A stretch of DNA of 64,000 nt from Arcobacter sp. CECT 8983 (GCF_004118855.1 NZ_PDKF01000002.1:186001-250000), one strand, 5' to 3'; positions 8,749 to 18,347 are shown, counted from the stretch's first letter. Numbers and translations: made by a program. Notes: generated from the sequence alone by a model not told the origin.

Positions 8749-9323
8749 TAGGTATAGATAATCACAAGTTTTATAAAAAAGCTATTGATAAATATGGAAT
8801 AAGTGCAAAAGGGGTTCACTGGCAATCACAATTTACTCAATATCTTAGATTTGAAATTATAAACTCATTTATTAAAGATGAGATTGAAAGTTCATCCATA
8901 GTAGATGCAGGTTGTGGTTTTGCGGAGTATTTAAACTATCTTAAAAAATCAAGCTTAAAACCTAAAAGTTATATTGGTTTAGATGTTGAACAAAAAATGA
9001 TTACTCTTAGTAAAGAGAGATTCCCTAGTGAAAAATTTATAGTTAAAGATATAGTAAAAGATAAGCTACCAAATGCAGACTACTATATTTGTAGTGGTGC
9101 TATGAATATACTTAGAAAAAAACAGATGTTTAAATTTATAGAAAACTGTTTAGCTTCATCTAATAAAGGCTTTGTTTTTAATTTTTTAAAAGCTCATAGT
9201 TTAAACAATGTTTCATGTGAGACAATTATAGATTTCTGCGAAGGTTTAGGCAAAGAAATTTATATAAAAGATTACTACTTAGATAACGATATAACTATTT
9301 GCTTAAAACACTTGACTACTTAG
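8745..9323 (+). CDS. Class I SAM-dependent methyltransferase-like protein
   Basis: 192 residues. Motif I of Rossmann-type methyltransferases is seen as VDAGCGFAEYL near residue 50, then an acidic ribose-binding position in YIGLDVEQKM and a motif II-like DYYICSGAMNIL near 120. The substrate cannot be told. The start overlaps the deaminase stop by four bases. The protein is short for a DNA or RNA methyltransferase, with no added substrate domain, suggesting a small-molecule or protein substrate; this is inference. Confidence 0.8.
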   Translation: MIGIDNHKFYKKAIDKYGISAKGVHWQSQFTQYLRFEIINSFIKDEIESSSIVDAGCGFAEYLNYLKKSSLKPKSYIGLDVEQKMITLSKERFPSEKFIVKDIVKDKLPNADYYICSGAMNILRKKQMFKFIENCLASSNKGFVFNFLKAHSLNNVSCETIIDFCEGLGKEIYIKDYYLDNDITICLKHLTT

Positions 9324-9414
9324 TTAAGTGAAATTAAAAATATCATAAGTTTTTCATATCAAGAATATATACTTACAGCATAATAATATAAAGAAAAGTT
9401 TTAAGGATTAGGTA

Positions 9415-10158
9415 ATGAAAGTAGGTTTATTTATCCCCTGTTATATGAATGAGCTATACCCAAATAGTGCGATGGCAACTTTAAGATTGTTGAAAAAAGT
9501 TGGGATGGAAGTTGAGTATCCAATGGATCAAACCTGTTGTGGGCAGCCAATGGCAAATTCAGGCTGCTCTAAAGATATGAAAACACTAGCACTTAGATTT
9601 GTAGAAATTTTTAAAGAGTATGACTATATAGTTGCTCCAACTGGTTCTTGTGTAACTATGGTAAAAGATCATTATGAACCATTTTTTGATGAAGATGATA
9701 AAGATTACAATAAAGTAAAAACTTCAATTTATGAAATATGTGAATTTTTACATGACATTATTAAAGTAGAAAAAATTGATTCTTCTTTTCCTCATAAAGT
9801 AGGAGTTCATAACTCATGTCATGGACATAGAGGATTAAAATTAGGAAGTGCTAGTGAACTTAATATTCCTAAAAACAATAAATTAAAAAATCTACTTAAT
9901 TTAGTAGAGGGAATAGAAATTGTTGAGTTAAATAGAGATGATGAATGTTGTGGATTTGGTGGAACATTTTCTGTAACAGAAGAAGATATTTCAGTTGCAA
10001 TGGGAAAAGATAGAATCAAAGACCATATTGATTCACATGTTGAGGTAATGACAGGCGCTGATATGTCATGTCTTATGCACATGGAAGGTTTAATTAATCG
10101 AGAAAATAAACCTCTAAAAATCATGCATATAACTGAAATCCTTGCAGGAAAGGCTTAA
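9415..10158 (+). CDS. lutA: L-lactate oxidation complex subunit LutA
   Basis: 247 residues, standard LutA (YkgE) size. Two CCG domains are present: CCGQPMANSGC near 42 and CCGFGGTFSV near 180, each with an upstream cysteine (FIPCY; NSCHGHRG). These cysteine-rich domains bind Fe-S clusters in LutA, GlpC and heterodisulfide reductases. With LutB and LutC it oxidises L-lactate to pyruvate and passes electrons to the respiratory chain. AAGGATTAGGTA precedes the ATG. It is the first gene of lutABC; lutB starts one base after its stop. Confidence 0.95.
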   Translation: MKVGLFIPCYMNELYPNSAMATLRLLKKVGMEVEYPMDQTCCGQPMANSGCSKDMKTLALRFVEIFKEYDYIVAPTGSCVTMVKDHYEPFFDEDDKDYNKVKTSIYEICEFLHDIIKVEKIDSSFPHKVGVHNSCHGHRGLKLGSASELNIPKNNKLKNLLNLVEGIEIVELNRDDECCGFGGTFSVTEEDISVAMGKDRIKDHIDSHVEVMTGADMSCLMHMEGLINRENKPLKIMHITEILAGKA

Positions 10159-10159
10159 T

Positions 10160-11542
10160 ATGAGTATTTTACATAATCATCCAGCAAAGGCAAAAGAGTT
10201 TGTAGCAAATGATGAAAGAATGCATTGGCACGATCAAGCTCTTTGGTTTGTAAGAGAAAAAAGAGACAAAACAACAAAAACAATTCCTGAATGGGAACAA
10301 TTAAGAAGATATGCAGACCAAATAAAGTCTCATACTATGGCAAACTTAGATAAATACCTTTTAGAGTTTGAAAAAAATGCAAATGAAAAAGGAATAAAAG
10401 TTCATTTTGCAAAAGATGCACAAGAACATAATGAAATTGTACATAAGATTTTAAGTGAAAACAATGTTAAAAAAGTAGTTAAATCAAAATCTATGTTAAC
10501 AGAAGAATGCCACTTAAATCCTTACTTAGAATCAAAAGGAATGGAAGTTGTTGATACAGATTTAGGTGAAAGAATTGTTCAATTAAGAAAGGAACCACCT
10601 TCTCATATTGTACTTCCAGCTATTCACTTAAAAAAACAAGATGTTTCAGATACTTTCCATGAAAAAATGGGAACAGAAAAAGGAAACTATGACCCAACAT
10701 ATTTAACAAGAGCAGCAAGAGCAGATTTAAGACAAAAATTCTTAGATGCAGATGCTGGTATCACTGGAGTTAACTTTGCAATTGCAAATACGGGTGGAGT
10801 TGTAGTTTGTACAAATGAGGGAAATGCAGATATGGGTGCTTCTTTACCTAAACTTCATATTGCATGTATGGGGATTGAGAAAGTAATTCCAAGACTTCAA
10901 GATTTATCTGTATTTACAAGATTACTTGCAAGATCTGCAACTGGTCAAGCAATCACGTCATATACTTCTCACTTCCATGGTCCAGTTGAAGGTGGACAGA
11001 TGCATATTGTAATTGTGGATAATAAAAGAACACCTTTTTTACAATCTGAATCATATAAAAAAGCACTAAATTGTATTAGATGTGGAGCTTGTATGAATAC
11101 TTGCCCTATTTATAGAAGATCAGGTGGTCACTCATATGACTATGTTATTCCTGGACCAATTGGTTCAACATTAGGAACATTTAGGGATCCAAAAAAACAT
11201 AAAACACTATCTTTTGCATGTACACTTTGTGGTTCATGTACAAATGTTTGTCCTGTAAAGATTGACCTAGATTCGCAGCTTTACACCCATAGACAAGATT
11301 TAAGGGAAATGAATATTATCTCAAATCAGAAAAGACTTTCTATGCAATTTGCTTCTTGGCTAATGAGTAAACCAGCACTATTTGACTTTATGGGTAAGGT
11401 AGCCAGAAAAGTGGTACCACTTTTACCAAAAGGTATGATTTATAATAGGTTTAATACTTGGGGTAAACAAAGAGATATACCAGATATGCCAAAGAAAAGT
11501 TTTAAAGAAATGTATAAAGAGGAGTTTGGAAATGACAAGTAA
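10160..11542 (+). CDS. lutB: L-lactate oxidation complex iron-sulfur subunit LutB
   Basis: 460 residues. The N-terminal two-thirds is a LUD domain (DUF162) with NTGGVVVCTNEGNADM near 215. The C-terminal third carries two 4Fe-4S motifs, CIRCGACMNTCP and CTLCGSCTNVCP. The frame is open to a TTG at 10142, but ATG at 10160, six bases after AGGAAAGG and one base after the lutA stop, is the better start. Spacing to lutA and overlap with lutC show a single operon. It is the electron-transfer subunit of the lactate-oxidising complex. Confidence 0.95.
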   Translation: MSILHNHPAKAKEFVANDERMHWHDQALWFVREKRDKTTKTIPEWEQLRRYADQIKSHTMANLDKYLLEFEKNANEKGIKVHFAKDAQEHNEIVHKILSENNVKKVVKSKSMLTEECHLNPYLESKGMEVVDTDLGERIVQLRKEPPSHIVLPAIHLKKQDVSDTFHEKMGTEKGNYDPTYLTRAARADLRQKFLDADAGITGVNFAIANTGGVVVCTNEGNADMGASLPKLHIACMGIEKVIPRLQDLSVFTRLLARSATGQAITSYTSHFHGPVEGGQMHIVIVDNKRTPFLQSESYKKALNCIRCGACMNTCPIYRRSGGHSYDYVIPGPIGSTLGTFRDPKKHKTLSFACTLCGSCTNVCPVKIDLDSQLYTHRQDLREMNIISNQKRLSMQFASWLMSKPALFDFMGKVARKVVPLLPKGMIYNRFNTWGKQRDIPDMPKKSFKEMYKEEFGNDK

Positions 11543-12116
11543 AGAATTAATATTAAAAAATATTAGAACAAATAATGTAGTTCAAAATACAACTCTTCCT
11601 GACTACTCAAACTTTGGATTAACATTTGAAGATAAGTATTCACATTTTTCAACTATGCTTGAATCAGTTGGTGGAAAAGCTTTATTTATAAAAAAAGAAG
11701 AGTTGGATGAAACTGTTAAATCTTTATATCCTAATGAAAAGAATATAACATCAAATATAGAAGGTTTTTCATTGGCAAACTTTGATGCTAATGAAGAAGC
11801 TGACCCTCATAATTTAAAAGATGTTGATTTAGCAGTTGTAAAAGGTGAGTTTGCAGTTGCAGAAAATGGTGCTGTTTGGGTGAAAAATAGAGATAATAGG
11901 CATAGAGCTTTATATTTTATTGCTCAAAATATAATTTTAGTATTAGAAAAAAGAGCAATAGTTAATAATATGCATGAAGCTTATGAATTAATATCTTTTA
12001 CTGACCCTTCATATGGGGCATTTATTAGCGGTCCTTCTAAAACTGCTGATATTGAGCAATCATTGGTAATTGGGGCTCATGGTCCTAAATCAGGATATGT
12101 GATCTTTGTAGAATAG
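11532..12116 (+). CDS. lutC: L-lactate oxidation complex subunit LutC
   Basis: 194 residues from the ATG at 11532, which GGAG precedes by seven bases; a TTG at 11526 is also open but less likely. It is a stand-alone LUD domain protein with AVAENGAVWV near 115 and the closing SGPSKTADIEQSLVIGAHGP, as in LutC/YkgG. It overlaps the lutB end by 11 bases and completes lutABC. The next gene is a sensor kinase 43 bases downstream, separated by an inverted repeat. Confidence 0.95.
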   Translation: MTSKELILKNIRTNNVVQNTTLPDYSNFGLTFEDKYSHFSTMLESVGGKALFIKKEELDETVKSLYPNEKNITSNIEGFSLANFDANEEADPHNLKDVDLAVVKGEFAVAENGAVWVKNRDNRHRALYFIAQNIILVLEKRAIVNNMHEAYELISFTDPSYGAFISGPSKTADIEQSLVIGAHGPKSGYVIFVE

Positions 12117-12124
12117 TTTACTAA

Positions 12125-12151
12125 TTATGTTATAATCAAAAGATAACATAA
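12125..12151. repeat. Perfect 9-bp inverted repeat before the lactate-island sensor kinase
   Basis: TTATGTTAT and ATAACATAA flank a nine-base loop. The right arm runs into the AAGGA ribosome-binding site of the kinase gene that starts at 12160. It could be an operator or an RNA hairpin limiting kinase translation. There is no following T run, so a terminator is unlikely. Confidence 0.55.
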
Positions 12152-12159
12152 GGATTATT

Positions 12160-14361
12160 TTGAAATTACTACTGATTTTATTTTTGTTTTTGAGCTCTTT
12201 ATTTGCCTCAAAAGAGGTTTTATTGCTTCATTCATACCATAAAGGGTATAAGTGGAGTGATGATATCTCTTTAGAGATAGAAAAGAAATTTAAAAATAAA
12301 AAAGACATAGACCTTACTACTTTTTATATGGATACCAAACATATAGCAACACCTGAGTATTTAAATAAACTAGCTGAAGTTTATAAAGAACAATTCTCTA
12401 CAAGGAATTTTAATTTAGTGATTCTTAGTGATAACAATGCGCTAGAATTTGTATTAAAATATCGTGATTCACTTTTTAAAGATTTACCAATTTTATTTTG
12501 TGGAATTAATAATTTTGATAAAACTCTACTTCGAAGGGATGATATTCAAGGGAATATGACCGGTGTTGTTGAACAAGTTGATTTAGAAAAAAATTTTAAA
12601 TTAATTCTTCGTATGCAACCACAATTAGAAAAACTACTTATTATAAACGATAAATCAAAAACGGGACTTGCAGTAAAAAAAGATTTAGATCCAATAATTA
12701 AAAAATATTCAAAAAGAATTGATATAGAGTATGTAGATAATTTAGATATTGATAATTTAAAAAAGAAAGTAGTTAATTTAGATAAAAAGAAAAGTGCTCT
12801 TTTATTTGTACTTTTGTTTAAAGATAAGACAGGGAAGTTTTTTACATATAAACAAAGTTTTAAAAAAGTATATGAAGTAAGCAAAGTTCCAATTTATGGA
12901 CTTTGGGATTTTTATTTAGATTATGGAATGGTTGGAGGTTTATTAACCTCTGCAAAAGCTCAAGGGGAAGCTGTTGCAAATATGGCTTTACAAGTTTTAA
13001 ATGGTAAAAGCGTAAAAGATATTCCTATTATTGAAAAATCTCCCAATAGATATATTTTTGACTATAAAGAATTGGATAGATTTGACTTAAGTGTTGAAGA
13101 TATTTTAAATGAGTACGAACTAATAAATGAACCTCGTGGTTTTTTTAGAAAATACACAAAATTTGTTATTCTTATAATTATAATTATAGGAGTTCTTTTA
13201 ATTATTGTTTTATCTATGAAAGCAAATATTCAAAAAAGAATGAGGGTTGAAAAAGATTTACAAAATAGAATTAAATTTGACAAAGTTTTATTAGATACTT
13301 TACCAAATGCAATATATTACAAGAATAAAGATGGAAAATTTTTAGGCTGTAATAAAGCTTTTTCTGAACTTCTTAATATCCCTAAAAAAGATGTAATAGG
13401 AAAAACTGCAAAAGATTTCTTTGCCCCTGATATTGCTAGAAAAAATGAGTCTGTTGATAAAAAGTTACTTAGAACTTTAGGAACAAATACTTCCGAAATA
13501 ACTTTACACTTAAGCGATAATCAGATGAAACATATAATTATCAAAAAAGCAGTTTATCTTAATAATGATAGCTCAATAGGTGGAATTGTATGTATTATGG
13601 ATGATATAACAGAACGAATACAGCAAAAACAGTTTTTAATCCAACAAGGAAAATTAGCAGAAATGGGTGATATGGTTGCAGCAATTGCTCATCAGTGGAA
13701 TGAACCCTTAGTTGAATTATCAGCACAAGTACAAGATATACAAACATCATTTTTATTAGGGGAATTGAAAAATCATCATGTTCAAGAGTTTGTGGATGAT
13801 TCAATGATACAAATTAAGTATATGTCAAAAACACTAAGTGATTTTAGAAATTTTTTAAAACCTTCAACTAAGAAAATATTTTTCTCAATTAAAAAATCAT
13901 TTGAAGAGATTTTTGAGATTATTGGTAAACAAATTTTTTATTCAAATATCAATATTAAAGTAAACTACAACTATATAGGTGATGATTTACTAATTTATGG
14001 ATATGAAAATGAGTTTAAACAAGTTTTACTAAATCTAATAAACAATGCAAAAAATAAGATTATAGAAAAGAACACAAACAAAAAATACAATTTAACAATT
14101 AATGTAGATGAAAGTAAAAAGTATAATATAATAGAGATTATTGATGATGGTGGAAATATTGAAGCAAGTATTATTGATAAAATCTTTGAGCCATATTTTA
14201 CAACTAAAAAAAGAGGTACGGGATTTGGACTATATATGGCAAAAGTAATTGTTGAAGATAAAATGAATGGTCAAATAACAGTACAAAATAGAGACAAAAA
14301 TGTAGTCTTTACTATAAAACTTCCAAAGAAAGAGGCACAAAATGAAAATTCTACTACTTGA
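12160..14361 (+). CDS. Hybrid-input sensor histidine kinase with periplasmic ABC-type binding domain
   Basis: 733 residues, TTG start with AAGGATT upstream. An N-terminal signal sequence leads into a periplasmic domain (about 18-320) resembling ABC_sub_bind proteins (VLLLHSYHKGYKWSDDI; LPILFCGINNF). One membrane helix lies near 330-352, then a PAS domain (about 370-485), an H box AAIAHQWNEP near 510, an N box NLINNAKN near 625 and a G2 box GTGFGLYMAK near 685. The G1 box reads DDGGNI rather than DNGGGI. The dimerisation region keeps the HQW..PL form common in Campylobacterota. It sits between lutABC and the TRAP transporter and probably senses lactate, a 2-oxo acid or the binding protein; the ligand is inferred from context. 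Confidence 0.9.
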   Translation: MKLLLILFLFLSSLFASKEVLLLHSYHKGYKWSDDISLEIEKKFKNKKDIDLTTFYMDTKHIATPEYLNKLAEVYKEQFSTRNFNLVILSDNNALEFVLKYRDSLFKDLPILFCGINNFDKTLLRRDDIQGNMTGVVEQVDLEKNFKLILRMQPQLEKLLIINDKSKTGLAVKKDLDPIIKKYSKRIDIEYVDNLDIDNLKKKVVNLDKKKSALLFVLLFKDKTGKFFTYKQSFKKVYEVSKVPIYGLWDFYLDYGMVGGLLTSAKAQGEAVANMALQVLNGKSVKDIPIIEKSPNRYIFDYKELDRFDLSVEDILNEYELINEPRGFFRKYTKFVILIIIIIGVLLIIVLSMKANIQKRMRVEKDLQNRIKFDKVLLDTLPNAIYYKNKDGKFLGCNKAFSELLNIPKKDVIGKTAKDFFAPDIARKNESVDKKLLRTLGTNTSEITLHLSDNQMKHIIIKKAVYLNNDSSIGGIVCIMDDITERIQQKQFLIQQGKLAEMGDMVAAIAHQWNEPLVELSAQVQDIQTSFLLGELKNHHVQEFVDDSMIQIKYMSKTLSDFRNFLKPSTKKIFFSIKKSFEEIFEIIGKQIFYSNINIKVNYNYIGDDLLIYGYENEFKQVLLNLINNAKNKIIEKNTNKKYNLTINVDESKKYNIIEIIDDGGNIEASIIDKIFEPYFTTKKRGTGFGLYMAKVIVEDKMNGQITVQNRDKNVVFTIKLPKKEAQNENSTT

Positions 14362-14986
14362 AGATAATAAGAAATTAAATACAACAATTAAAAAAAGATT
14401 AGAACTTAAAGGATATAAGGTATTTAACTATTTAGATGGGCAAGAAGCTTTAAATAACATAGATGAAGGTTTTTCTTGTTTTATTCTTGATATAAATGTG
14501 CCCAATGTTGATGGATTAAATATTTTAAAGAAAATTAGAAGTTATTATAGTGAAGTACCAATTATTATTATAAGTGCAACAGTAGAACTTGATATGATAA
14601 AAGAAGCTTATGACTTTGGTTGTAATGATTATTTAAAAAAACCATTCTTTATTGATGAATTGGAAATAAAAGTTGAAAGATTATGTCAAGTAAAAGATGA
14701 GAAAGAGTATTTTGATGAGAACTCTTATTTTGATTACAAATCTTCAACTTTGTGTATTGATAATGAAGAGCAAAGGTTAACAAAAAAAGAAAGACTTCTT
14801 ATGAATCTATTTTTAACAAAGAAAAATCAAGTACTTACTTATTCTACAATTGAAAGTTATGTTTGGGAAGGTTCGTTTGCTTCAATTGAATCAATAAGAT
14901 CTTTAGTAAGAAGACTTAGAAAAGTTGTAAAAAAAGATTATATTCAAACTGTTGTGGATACGGGATATATTTTTAAGATTGACTAA
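14342..14986 (+). CDS. OmpR-type response regulator of the lactate island
   Basis: 214 residues. The receiver domain (1-120) has the acidic pair ED at 7-8, the phospho-acceptor Asp in FILDINVPN near 51, and the signalling Lys in LKKPF near 100. A winged-helix output domain with SIRSLVRRLRK in the recognition region follows. It overlaps the kinase gene by 20 bases, so the pair is translationally coupled. The likely targets are the flanking lut and dct promoters. A terminator follows, so the downstream TRAP genes have their own promoter. Confidence 0.92.
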   Translation: MKILLLEDNKKLNTTIKKRLELKGYKVFNYLDGQEALNNIDEGFSCFILDINVPNVDGLNILKKIRSYYSEVPIIIISATVELDMIKEAYDFGCNDYLKKPFFIDELEIKVERLCQVKDEKEYFDENSYFDYKSSTLCIDNEEQRLTKKERLLMNLFLTKKNQVLTYSTIESYVWEGSFASIESIRSLVRRLRKVVKKDYIQTVVDTGYIFKID

Positions 14987-15038
14987 ATAGTTAAAAATAG
15001 CATTAAAATAGCAATTTCTTAAAAAATCTTTAATTTGG

Positions 15039-15052
15039 TGAGCATATGCTCA
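15039..15052. promoter_or_regulatory. 14-bp palindrome upstream of dctP
   Basis: TGAGCATATGCTCA is perfectly symmetric and sits between the response-regulator gene and the terminator before dctP. It could be an operator or an extra stem ahead of the terminator. No second copy was noticed in the window. Confidence 0.35.
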
Positions 15053-15080
15053 AAACCCTATATTTTATGGGGTTTTTTTC
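15052..15080 (+). terminator. Terminator after the lactate-island response regulator
   Basis: AAAACCC and GGGTTTT form a stem around an 11-base loop, followed by a run of T. It separates the regulatory pair from dctP. Confidence 0.75.
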
Positions 15081-15158
15081 AAAAAAAAACTCAAAATATC
15101 ATATCTTTTTCATTTCTGACAGTTACAATTTCCATGAGACACAAAAAAAGGAGATTAC

Positions 15159-16229
15159 ATGAAGATGTTTGGTAAATCAACTAAACTACTTTTAGCTGCA
15201 GCATTAATTGCAGGACTAGGTGTTGATGCAATGGCAAAAAGAGTGTATAAATTAACACTTGCAACAACTTGGGGACCAACACTATCACCATTTATTGATG
15301 CGCCTAAAAATATGGCAAGACTTGCAGAAGAAATGAGTGATGGAAGACTAAAAATTAGAGTGGATGCTGCAAACAAGCATAAATCACCATTAGGTGTATT
15401 TGATATGGTTAAGGGTGGTCAATATGATATGGCTCACACTGCATCTTATTACTGGAAAGGTAAAGATATTAATACAATGCCTTTTAGTACAATGCCTTTT
15501 GGTATGACAATGCCTGAACAATATTCTTGGTTCTACTATGGTGGTGGACAAGAATTAATGGAAAAAGTTTATAGTAAATATAAAGTTTTATCATTCCCTG
15601 GTGGTAGTTCAGGAAACCAAATGGGTGGATGGTTCAGAAAAGAAATTAAGACTTTAGAAGATTTAAAAGGTCTTAAAATGAGAATTCCAGGATTTGCTGG
15701 AGAAGTAATGGCACAGTTAGGATTAACAGTAACTAATATTGCTCCAGGTGAATTATATACTTCACTTGAAAGAGGAACTTTAGATGCGTTAGAGTGGGTT
15801 GGACCAGGTATGGACATCAACATGGGGTTCCACAAAATTGCTCCTTACTACTATACAGGATGGCATGAACCAGGATTAGATTTACAATTCTTAGTAAATG
15901 AAAGAACATATAAAAAGTTACCTGAAGATTTAAGACAAATTTTAGTTGTAGCAATGAGAGTATCTGCATATGATATGTATATTCAAAACTATCACATGAG
16001 TGCTGAAGCTTGGGCTAAAATGGAAAAAGAATATCCAAACATTAAAGTTAAAACTTTCCCTAAACCAGTTATGGACGCTATGAAAGCTTCAAATGCTAAG
16101 TTAAGAGAAAAAATGAAAGCTGAAAACCCAATGTTAAAAGAGATTCTAGAATCACAAGAGGCTTACCAAAAGAAAGTTAGAAAATGGACAGAAATGTCTG
16201 ATTATATCTACTTAAAAGACAATTTATAA
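15159..16229 (+). CDS. dctP: TRAP transporter periplasmic binding protein, TakP-like
   Basis: 356 residues with a signal peptide ending around AMA (residues 24-26). It belongs to the DctP superfamily; stretches such as FPGGSSGNQMGGW near 146 and LEWVGPGMDINMG followed by YYYTGWHEPG near 210-235 are characteristic of the TakP branch, whose members bind 2-oxo acids or lactate through a metal ion. A strong AAAAAAAGGAG precedes the ATG. It is followed by a terminator-like hairpin before dctQ, consistent with excess binding protein over membrane subunits. Lying among lactate oxidation genes, it most likely captures lactate or pyruvate; that substrate is inferred. Confidence 0.92.
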   Translation: MKMFGKSTKLLLAAALIAGLGVDAMAKRVYKLTLATTWGPTLSPFIDAPKNMARLAEEMSDGRLKIRVDAANKHKSPLGVFDMVKGGQYDMAHTASYYWKGKDINTMPFSTMPFGMTMPEQYSWFYYGGGQELMEKVYSKYKVLSFPGGSSGNQMGGWFRKEIKTLEDLKGLKMRIPGFAGEVMAQLGLTVTNIAPGELYTSLERGTLDALEWVGPGMDINMGFHKIAPYYYTGWHEPGLDLQFLVNERTYKKLPEDLRQILVVAMRVSAYDMYIQNYHMSAEAWAKMEKEYPNIKVKTFPKPVMDAMKASNAKLREKMKAENPMLKEILESQEAYQKKVRKWTEMSDYIYLKDNL

Positions 16230-16251
16230 GATTGTTCTTATTCTTACGAAG

Positions 16252-16274
16252 AATCCCCTTAGGGGGATTTTTAT
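16252..16274 (+). terminator. Hairpin between dctP and dctQ (partial terminator)
   Basis: AATCCCC-TTAG-GGGGATT followed by T residues. Placed between binding protein and membrane genes, it probably lets only some transcripts continue into dctQM. Confidence 0.8.
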
Positions 16275-16350
16275 ATAATGATAAGTAATATAAACATAAA
16301 ACAATAAGATATCTTTATCTTACTTATTACAACACACCCAAAGGATTTTT

Positions 16351-16977
16351 ATGTTGTTAAAACTTGAAAAAGGTTTCAATAAATTTGCAGACTTTATTGG
16401 AATGATAACTGCATTAGCAATGGTACTTATGATTTTAAATGTATTTTATGATGTAATCATGAGATACTTCTTTAACACTGGAAGTATTGCAATGCAAGAG
16501 ATGGAATGGCATCTATTTTCAGTAATTATACTTCTTGGAGTTGCTTATACTTTAAAAGAAGATGGTCACGTAAGAGTTGACTTAGTTTATGATAAATTTA
16601 GTCCAAAAAGAAAAGCTATGATTAATATGGTAGGTGCAGTATTATTTATTTTACCAATTGCTCTTTTAGTGGGAATAAGTTCAATTACCAATGCCCATGA
16701 AGCTTATTTATCAATGGAACAAAGTGGCGATCCAGGAGGACTTCCTTATAGATGGATTGTAAAATCATTAATTCCATTGTCATTTCTTTTATTAACAATT
16801 ACAACAATTGGTTTTTTTATTAGAAATTTAAATATTTATAAAGGTTTACACCCTATGGATGAATACAATTTAAAAGGTGAAATAGAAAATCTAAAATGTG
16901 ATTTAAAAGAGAAAAAATATCACGTAGTAGATATTGACCCTTATGAAAATGAAGATAAAAAAGGAGAATCAAAATGA
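16351..16977 (+). CDS. dctQ: TRAP transporter small membrane subunit
   Basis: 208 residues with four predicted membrane helices. The DctQ signature appears as MQEMEWHLFSVIILLG near 48-63 and DGHVRVDLVYD near 72-82. A charged C-terminal tail of about 40 residues extends beyond the usual domain. AAAGGA precedes the ATG. The stop overlaps the dctM start in ATGA, so the two membrane subunits are translationally coupled. DctQ joins DctM to form the Na+-driven channel that receives substrate from the binding protein. Confidence 0.93.
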   Translation: MLLKLEKGFNKFADFIGMITALAMVLMILNVFYDVIMRYFFNTGSIAMQEMEWHLFSVIILLGVAYTLKEDGHVRVDLVYDKFSPKRKAMINMVGAVLFILPIALLVGISSITNAHEAYLSMEQSGDPGGLPYRWIVKSLIPLSFLLLTITTIGFFIRNLNIYKGLHPMDEYNLKGEIENLKCDLKEKKYHVVDIDPYENEDKKGESK

Positions 16978-18347
16978 TTGGTATAGTAATGTTTTTTACA
17001 GCATTGTTTATGCTGATTATTGGATTCCCCGTAGCATTTACATTTGCAGCAGTTTCAGTTTTCTTTGGTATTTTTGCAGGATTTTATGAAATTTTTTCTT
17101 ATGCAGAAGAGGGTACAGCATTAGCACATCTTTTAAGTCAAGGTTGGATTGAAGGTATATCAATGTTTGACTACATGCCTTTTAGAATCTATGCTATTCA
17201 ACAAAGTACTATTTTAATGGCAATTCCTATGTTCATTTTTATGGGAATTGTTTTACAAAAAACTGGTCTTGCTGAAAAATTATTAGAATCTATGGGATTC
17301 TTATTTGGTGAAGTAAGAGGTGGTGTTGCCATTTCTACAGTTTTAGTTGGTACTTTACTTGCTGCTTCAACAGGAGTTGTAGGTGCATCAGTTGTTGCAA
17401 TGGGTGTTATTTCACTTCCTGTAATGCTTAAGTATAAATATAACACAGAGCTAGCCACAGGTACAATCTGTGCTTCAGGTACCTTAGGGCAGATTATCCC
17501 TCCTTCAATTGTATTAATTATTTTAGGGGATGTATTCCAAGTTCCAGTTGGAGATTTATTCTCAGCTGCTGTTGGACCAGGACTTGCTTTAGTTGTAGCA
17601 TATATTTTATTTATCTTAGTTGTTTCTTTTGTGAAAAAAGATATGGCTCCGGCAATTCCAGCTGATCCAAGTAGAGGAAACAAGAAGAAACAAGTAATTA
17701 GAGCTTTAATTGATATTATTCCATCATTAACTTTAATTATATTAGTTCTTGGTTCTATTTTTGCAGGTGTTGCTACTCCAACAGAATCAGCAGCAGTAGG
17801 TTGTATAGGTGCAGTAGGATTAGCTGTTTTATATAGAACTTTTACAGTTGGTATGGTAAAAGAAGCATCTTTAGAAGCAGTAAAAATTACTTCTATGGTA
17901 TTTGGAATCTTAATTGGTGCAACAGCATTCTCTATGGTATTCTCTTATACAGGTGGAGAAGAGATAGTTGAACATGCAATGATGAGTTTACCAGGTGATG
18001 ACAAATGGGGATTCGTAATCTTTACAATGCTAGCAATCTTAGTATTAGGATTCTTTATTGACTTTATTGAAATCTCATATATCATTGTTCCAATTTTATT
18101 ACCAGTAGCTGAAACGTTAGGAATAAACCCTGTTTGGTTTGCAATTTTAATTGCAATGAACTTACAAACATCATTCTTAACGCCACCATTTGGTTTCTCA
18201 CTATTTTATTTAAAAGGTTGTGCTCCAGCAGGTGTAACAACTGGACAAATATATAGAGGAGTGTTGCCATTTATTATAATACAAGTAATAGTCCTAGGAA
18301 TTGTAGCATTCTATCCAGAAGTATTTGGAATGTCTACTAATATGTAG
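16974..18347 (+). CDS. dctM: TRAP transporter large membrane subunit
   Basis: 457 residues, about 12-13 membrane helices, within the family's size range. Typical DctM features are seen: IPMFIFMGIVLQKTG near 82-97, GTLLAASTGVVGASVVAMG near 122-140, and IIPPSIVLIILGD near 178-190. It carries the Na+/solute translocation path of the tripartite transporter. It overlaps dctQ by four bases and is followed after 25 bases by a 38-residue small gene with its own ribosome-binding site. Confidence 0.95.
   Translation: MIGIVMFFTALFMLIIGFPVAFTFAAVSVFFGIFAGFYEIFSYAEEGTALAHLLSQGWIEGISMFDYMPFRIYAIQQSTILMAIPMFIFMGIVLQKTGLAEKLLESMGFLFGEVRGGVAISTVLVGTLLAASTGVVGASVVAMGVISLPVMLKYKYNTELATGTICASGTLGQIIPPSIVLIILGDVFQVPVGDLFSAAVGPGLALVVAYILFILVVSFVKKDMAPAIPADPSRGNKKKQVIRALIDIIPSLTLIILVLGSIFAGVATPTESAAVGCIGAVGLAVLYRTFTVGMVKEASLEAVKITSMVFGILIGATAFSMVFSYTGGEEIVEHAMMSLPGDDKWGFVIFTMLAILVLGFFIDFIEISYIIVPILLPVAETLGINPVWFAILIAMNLQTSFLTPPFGFSLFYLKGCAPAGVTTGQIYRGVLPFIIIQVIVLGIVAFYPEVFGMSTNM

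Noticed and set aside
10142-10159. Extended N-terminus for LutB from TTG 10142
   Set aside because: It lies inside lutA's last codons, and ATG 10160 has AGGAAAGG at proper spacing.
17198-17683. 161-residue frame opposite dctM
   Set aside because: The dctM frame here is a full, well-conserved transporter; the opposite frame lacks start signals.
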